Of a stretch of 64,000 nt of DNA, positions 62,947 to 64,000 are shown one piece after another. The DNA is from Pseudomonas shirazensis (lineage in GTDB: Bacteria; Pseudomonadota; Gammaproteobacteria; Pseudomonadales; Pseudomonadaceae), in NCBI RefSeq assembly GCF_014268785.2, contig NZ_JABWRD020000001.1:2183001-2247000 (forward strand). Direction: 5' to 3'. A model generated the notes under the pieces. That model saw only the letters and a program-made list of their open reading frames with translations. It did not search any database and had not been told where the DNA came from. The first letter of the stretch is position 1; the number at the start of each line of letters is the position of its first letter. The position numbers were made by a program, and so were the translations under genes.

Positions 62947-64000
62947 TTCGCAGCTCCTTCGCCTTGTAGTTTAGTCAACCCGTTTATCACTTGATGACGC
63001 TCATTGGTTACGAAGTACTCTACACCCTCAACCAAATTGTTGAGATCAGGATCCATCGATACAAATGCAGCTTTTACGGTACAGCCCCGTTTGAGCAGGG
63101 TCCTGGAGAGCCGCTTATAACGTTGATACTTAGTAAGGTCGCGGAACGCAATCAAGGTCACAGACTTCGGCTCACCGAGGAATTTATATAGTGCATCCTC
63201 TTGACTCTCCCACGTTAGCGACGCCCTAGCGTGATGTGATTGAACTCGATAATGGTCAATCCTACCCGCAACCTTTTTAATACTTTCTGCCCATGATTCC
63301 GCAGAGGTGTCAGCAAGTATCTCTCCAAACCCATACTCAGATACTAATGCTTTGACATCTGGCATGGCCGGCGCGATAACTGGTAATCCTGCTGCTATAT
63401 AGTCAAAGCATCGATTCGGAAGACCAACTGCACCGTTGGGATTGGCAATATCACTCGTAATCATGCCAATATCAGCGCCTGCTGCTAGGTGGGCTAATCG
63501 CTCATAGTCTACAAACGCAAAAAAATGAACTCGCTGCTGAAGACCGAGATCAACAACTAACTGCTCTATGGACTCACGATATGCAATAGGTACAAGTCTT
63601 ACAAAGGCAGCCAAATGATAGCTATCGGGCAGAAGAAGCATAGCGCGAAGGACTGGCTCAAAGCCAATAACCACGTTCCCACTAGCAAACAGCAGAGTGT
63701 CCTCGGCGTTAACACCGCACATCTCTTTAAGTTCACTATTTGGGGTCGAGACAGAAAACTCTCTGAAATTTTTCAATACGTGAACAGGCCGACCGAATCT
63801 GTCCAGGGTCTTCGCCAGCGCATCACCAATCGTAATAAGCCCGTCTGCTTCAAGCATAGCTCCATAGGCAGCGTAGTTGACCATCCCAAGAGTGACGGGA
63901 GACCATCTTGGCGCTGCAGAGTGCATGTGCACATCAACATTTTCTACGTTGTCGCAAAAAACTTGCCCGCCCCCATTCAGCCTCCGGAGCTCAAAGGCGG
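62937..64000 (-). CDS. GT4-type glycosyltransferase, N terminus beyond window
   Basis: The frame is open to the right edge, so the gene is truncated on its 5' side. The C-terminal GT-B half is visible: LLFASGNVVIGFEPVLRAML, AYRESIEQLVVDLGLQQRVH, and the donor-site region GADIGMITSDIANPNGAVGL followed by PNRCFDYIAAGLPVIAP. After a complete GT domain (near LTWESQEDALYKFLG) comes about 75 residues starting PKSVTLIAFRDLTKYQRYKR, which resembles the front of another GT-B domain cut short. Head of the visible operon. Confidence 0.85.
   Translation of the reverse strand, partial: AFELRRLNGGGQVFCDNVENVDVHMHSAAPRWSPVTLGMVNYAAYGAMLEADGLITIGDALAKTLDRFGRPVHVLKNFREFSVSTPNSELKEMCGVNAEDTLLFASGNVVIGFEPVLRAMLLLPDSYHLAAFVRLVPIAYRESIEQLVVDLGLQQRVHFFAFVDYERLAHLAAGADIGMITSDIANPNGAVGLPNRCFDYIAAGLPVIAPAMPDVKALVSEYGFGEILADTSAESWAESIKKVAGRIDHYRVQSHHARASLTWESQEDALYKFLGEPKSVTLIAFRDLTKYQRYKRLSRTLLKRGCTVKAAFVSMDPDLNNLVEGVEYFVTNERHQVINGLTKLQGEGAAKCS

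Overview
The window is chromosomal DNA of a fluorescent/putida-group Pseudomonas. It has high G+C with Pseudomonas codon use. It also carries an EarP/EF-P pair with the rhamnosylatable Arg32, an OhrR/Ohr pair, DUF3509 and DUF2897 proteins, a class II DAHP synthase and a MocR regulator. The gene order (kinase-gpx-msrB-alaA-htpX-tpm-deaD-DAHPS-ohr-efp-earP ... aroC-prmB-folE-pyrF-LPS genes) agrees with my memory of the P. putida group; I could not check this against a database.

Positions 1-22,700 are core metabolism and stress genes. They comprise a left-truncated hybrid histidine kinase, a peroxide/methionine-sulfoxide repair pair, alanine aminotransferase, HtpX with a heat-shock-like promoter, thiopurine methyltransferase, a DOPA-dioxygenase-like enzyme, a cold-shock-type RNA helicase with a long leader, a spermidine-synthase-like protein, DAHP synthase, a sulfite-exporter-family protein with a divergent LysR gene, ohrR-ohr with visible operators, efp-earP, a LysR/SDR pair, an MFS exporter and a TonB-dependent receptor.

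Positions 22,700-42,060 hold tRNA-Ser(GGA), a crotonase, a CorA transporter, an amidotransferase, a c-type cytochrome whose start codon lies inside a perfect inverted repeat, RraB, an LtaS-type sulfatase, a ZIP transporter, an ankyrin protein and a DUF3509 gene behind a sigma-54-like promoter with a phased TGCA array. After these come an acireductone-dioxygenase-like cupin, an MFS permease, aroC, prmB, an isochorismatase-fold protein, an Smr protein, folE and a glutaredoxin-like protein.

Positions 42,100-43,500 are an AT-richer insertion carrying a soluble protein overlapping a four-helix membrane protein, laid out like an effector/immunity pair. Positions 43,500-55,650 return to core-like DNA: GST, BenE, an HBM-type chemoreceptor, MocR with a divergent MFS gene, two adjacent LPS-kinase-like genes, a CurA-like oxidoreductase, an LPS-type gene, pyrF and a ComEA-like protein.

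From about 55,700 to the right edge the window enters a surface-polysaccharide island. Its border is an insertion-sequence graveyard: an IS256-family tail, a fragment of one IS66 transposase and a second, inactivated IS66 element. Beyond it a leftward operon of lower G+C runs off the window: glycosyltransferase, PIG-L deacetylase, a GNAT-WbqC fusion, an ABC-exporter-like membrane domain without ATPase, and a second glycosyltransferase. Together these look like machinery for removing and replacing an N-acyl group on an amino sugar of a surface glycan. This is the most promising candidate for an undescribed system here.
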